The position numbers and the translations under genes were made by a program. A stretch of 5,783 nt of DNA from Saprospiraceae bacterium (GTDB taxonomy: Bacteria; Bacteroidota; Bacteroidia; Chitinophagales; Saprospiraceae): NCBI GenBank assembly GCA_015494245.1, contig WGBN01000281.1:1-5783 (forward strand). Direction: 5' to 3'. The notes under the pieces are model-generated. The model had not been told where the DNA came from. It made no database searches and was given only the letters and a program-made list of their open reading frames with translations. Every line of letters starts with the position of its first letter. Within the stretch, counting starts at the first letter, position 1. Of the stretch, positions 5,538 through 5,783 are shown in pieces.

Positions 5538-5783
5538 ATGGTCTTTCCCTTTACTGCCATCGTAGGTCAGGAAGAAATGAAACTGGCTTTGCTGCTCAAT
5601 GCCATTGACCCCTCCATTGGCGGCGTACTCATCATGGGCCATCGCGGCACGGCCAAGAGCACTGCCGTGCGCTCTTTGACGGCCTTGCTGCCTCCCATTT
5701 CAAACGAGAGCCTGAGAGCCGAGTTGCGCACAAGCGATGGCAAAAGTACCAGCATCCAACTAAACCTCGGCCAGCCCGAAGAC
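5538..5783 (+). CDS. Magnesium-chelatase subunit I (ChlI/BchI)-type AAA+ ATPase, N-terminal part
   Basis: The gene starts at ATG 5538-5540 and is cut by the right edge after 82 residues; full-length relatives are roughly 340 or more. The opening FPFTAIVGQEEMKLALLLNAIDPSIGGVLIMG is the classic ChlI/BchI N-terminus. It is followed by the Walker A motif GHRGTAKST (residues 34-42, K40 and S41 contacting ATP). The segment LNLGQPED at 75-82 appears to correspond to the LPLGATEDR motif of chelatase I subunits. Relatives use ATP to drive metal insertion into tetrapyrroles together with a VWA-domain D subunit and a large H subunit. In non-phototrophic Bacteroidota such ATPases are often paired only with a VWA protein and their role is unclear. 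Neither partner is in view. It is divergent from the M43 gene with 57 bases between the two starts, so the promoters are tightly packed. There is no clear Shine-Dalgarno sequence. Confidence 0.9.
   Translation, partial: MVFPFTAIVGQEEMKLALLLNAIDPSIGGVLIMGHRGTAKSTAVRSLTALLPPISNESLRAELRTSDGKSTSIQLNLGQPED

Noticed and set aside
5481..5642. 54-residue N-terminal extension of the M43 protease frame
   Set aside because: The extension would overlap the divergent ATPase start, lacks signal-peptide features, and would bury the clear Sec signal that begins at the ATG at 5480.

Overview
The window looks like chromosomal DNA from a fairly GC-rich member of the Bacteroidota. The taxonomic evidence is a secreted metalloprotease with a type IX secretion (T9SS) C-terminal sorting domain, promoter elements of the TAnnTTTG type typical of this phylum, start codons without clear Shine-Dalgarno sequences, and a PGI/PMI-type sugar-phosphate isomerase. 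A Saprospiria-like lineage would fit, but that is inference. I see no phage, CRISPR array, complete insertion sequence or toxin-antitoxin genes.

Left part (1-3637, all + strand). The window opens inside an acyl-CoA carboxylase carboxyltransferase (beta) subunit of the methylcrotonyl/propionyl-CoA type. It is followed after 9 bases by a small secreted protein of unknown function. After a 108-base gap with a likely promoter comes a secreted M14 zinc carboxypeptidase with all catalytic residues present and a long uncharacterised C-terminal part. Fifteen bases later starts a bifunctional phosphoglucose/phosphomannose isomerase. The last two genes are probably cotranscribed, although nothing links their functions.

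Middle (3638-4276). A 491-base AT-richer stretch without genes leads to tRNA-Leu(GAG). It holds several inverted repeats, one short insertion-sequence-like motif and, at its right end, a textbook Bacteroidota promoter for the tRNA. The tRNA is followed at once by a very strong 17-bp-stem terminator.

Right part (4263-5783). A minus-strand M43 (pappalysin/cytophagalysin) metalloprotease with a T9SS sorting domain converges on the tRNA, and its stop codon lies inside the tRNA terminator. Divergent from it, 57 bases away, begins a magnesium-chelatase-type AAA+ ATPase that runs off the window.

Overall this is mostly ordinary core and secretome content. The points most worth a second look are the shared tRNA/protease 3' end, the inverted repeat over the tRNA promoter, the M14 C-terminal extension and the small secreted protein.
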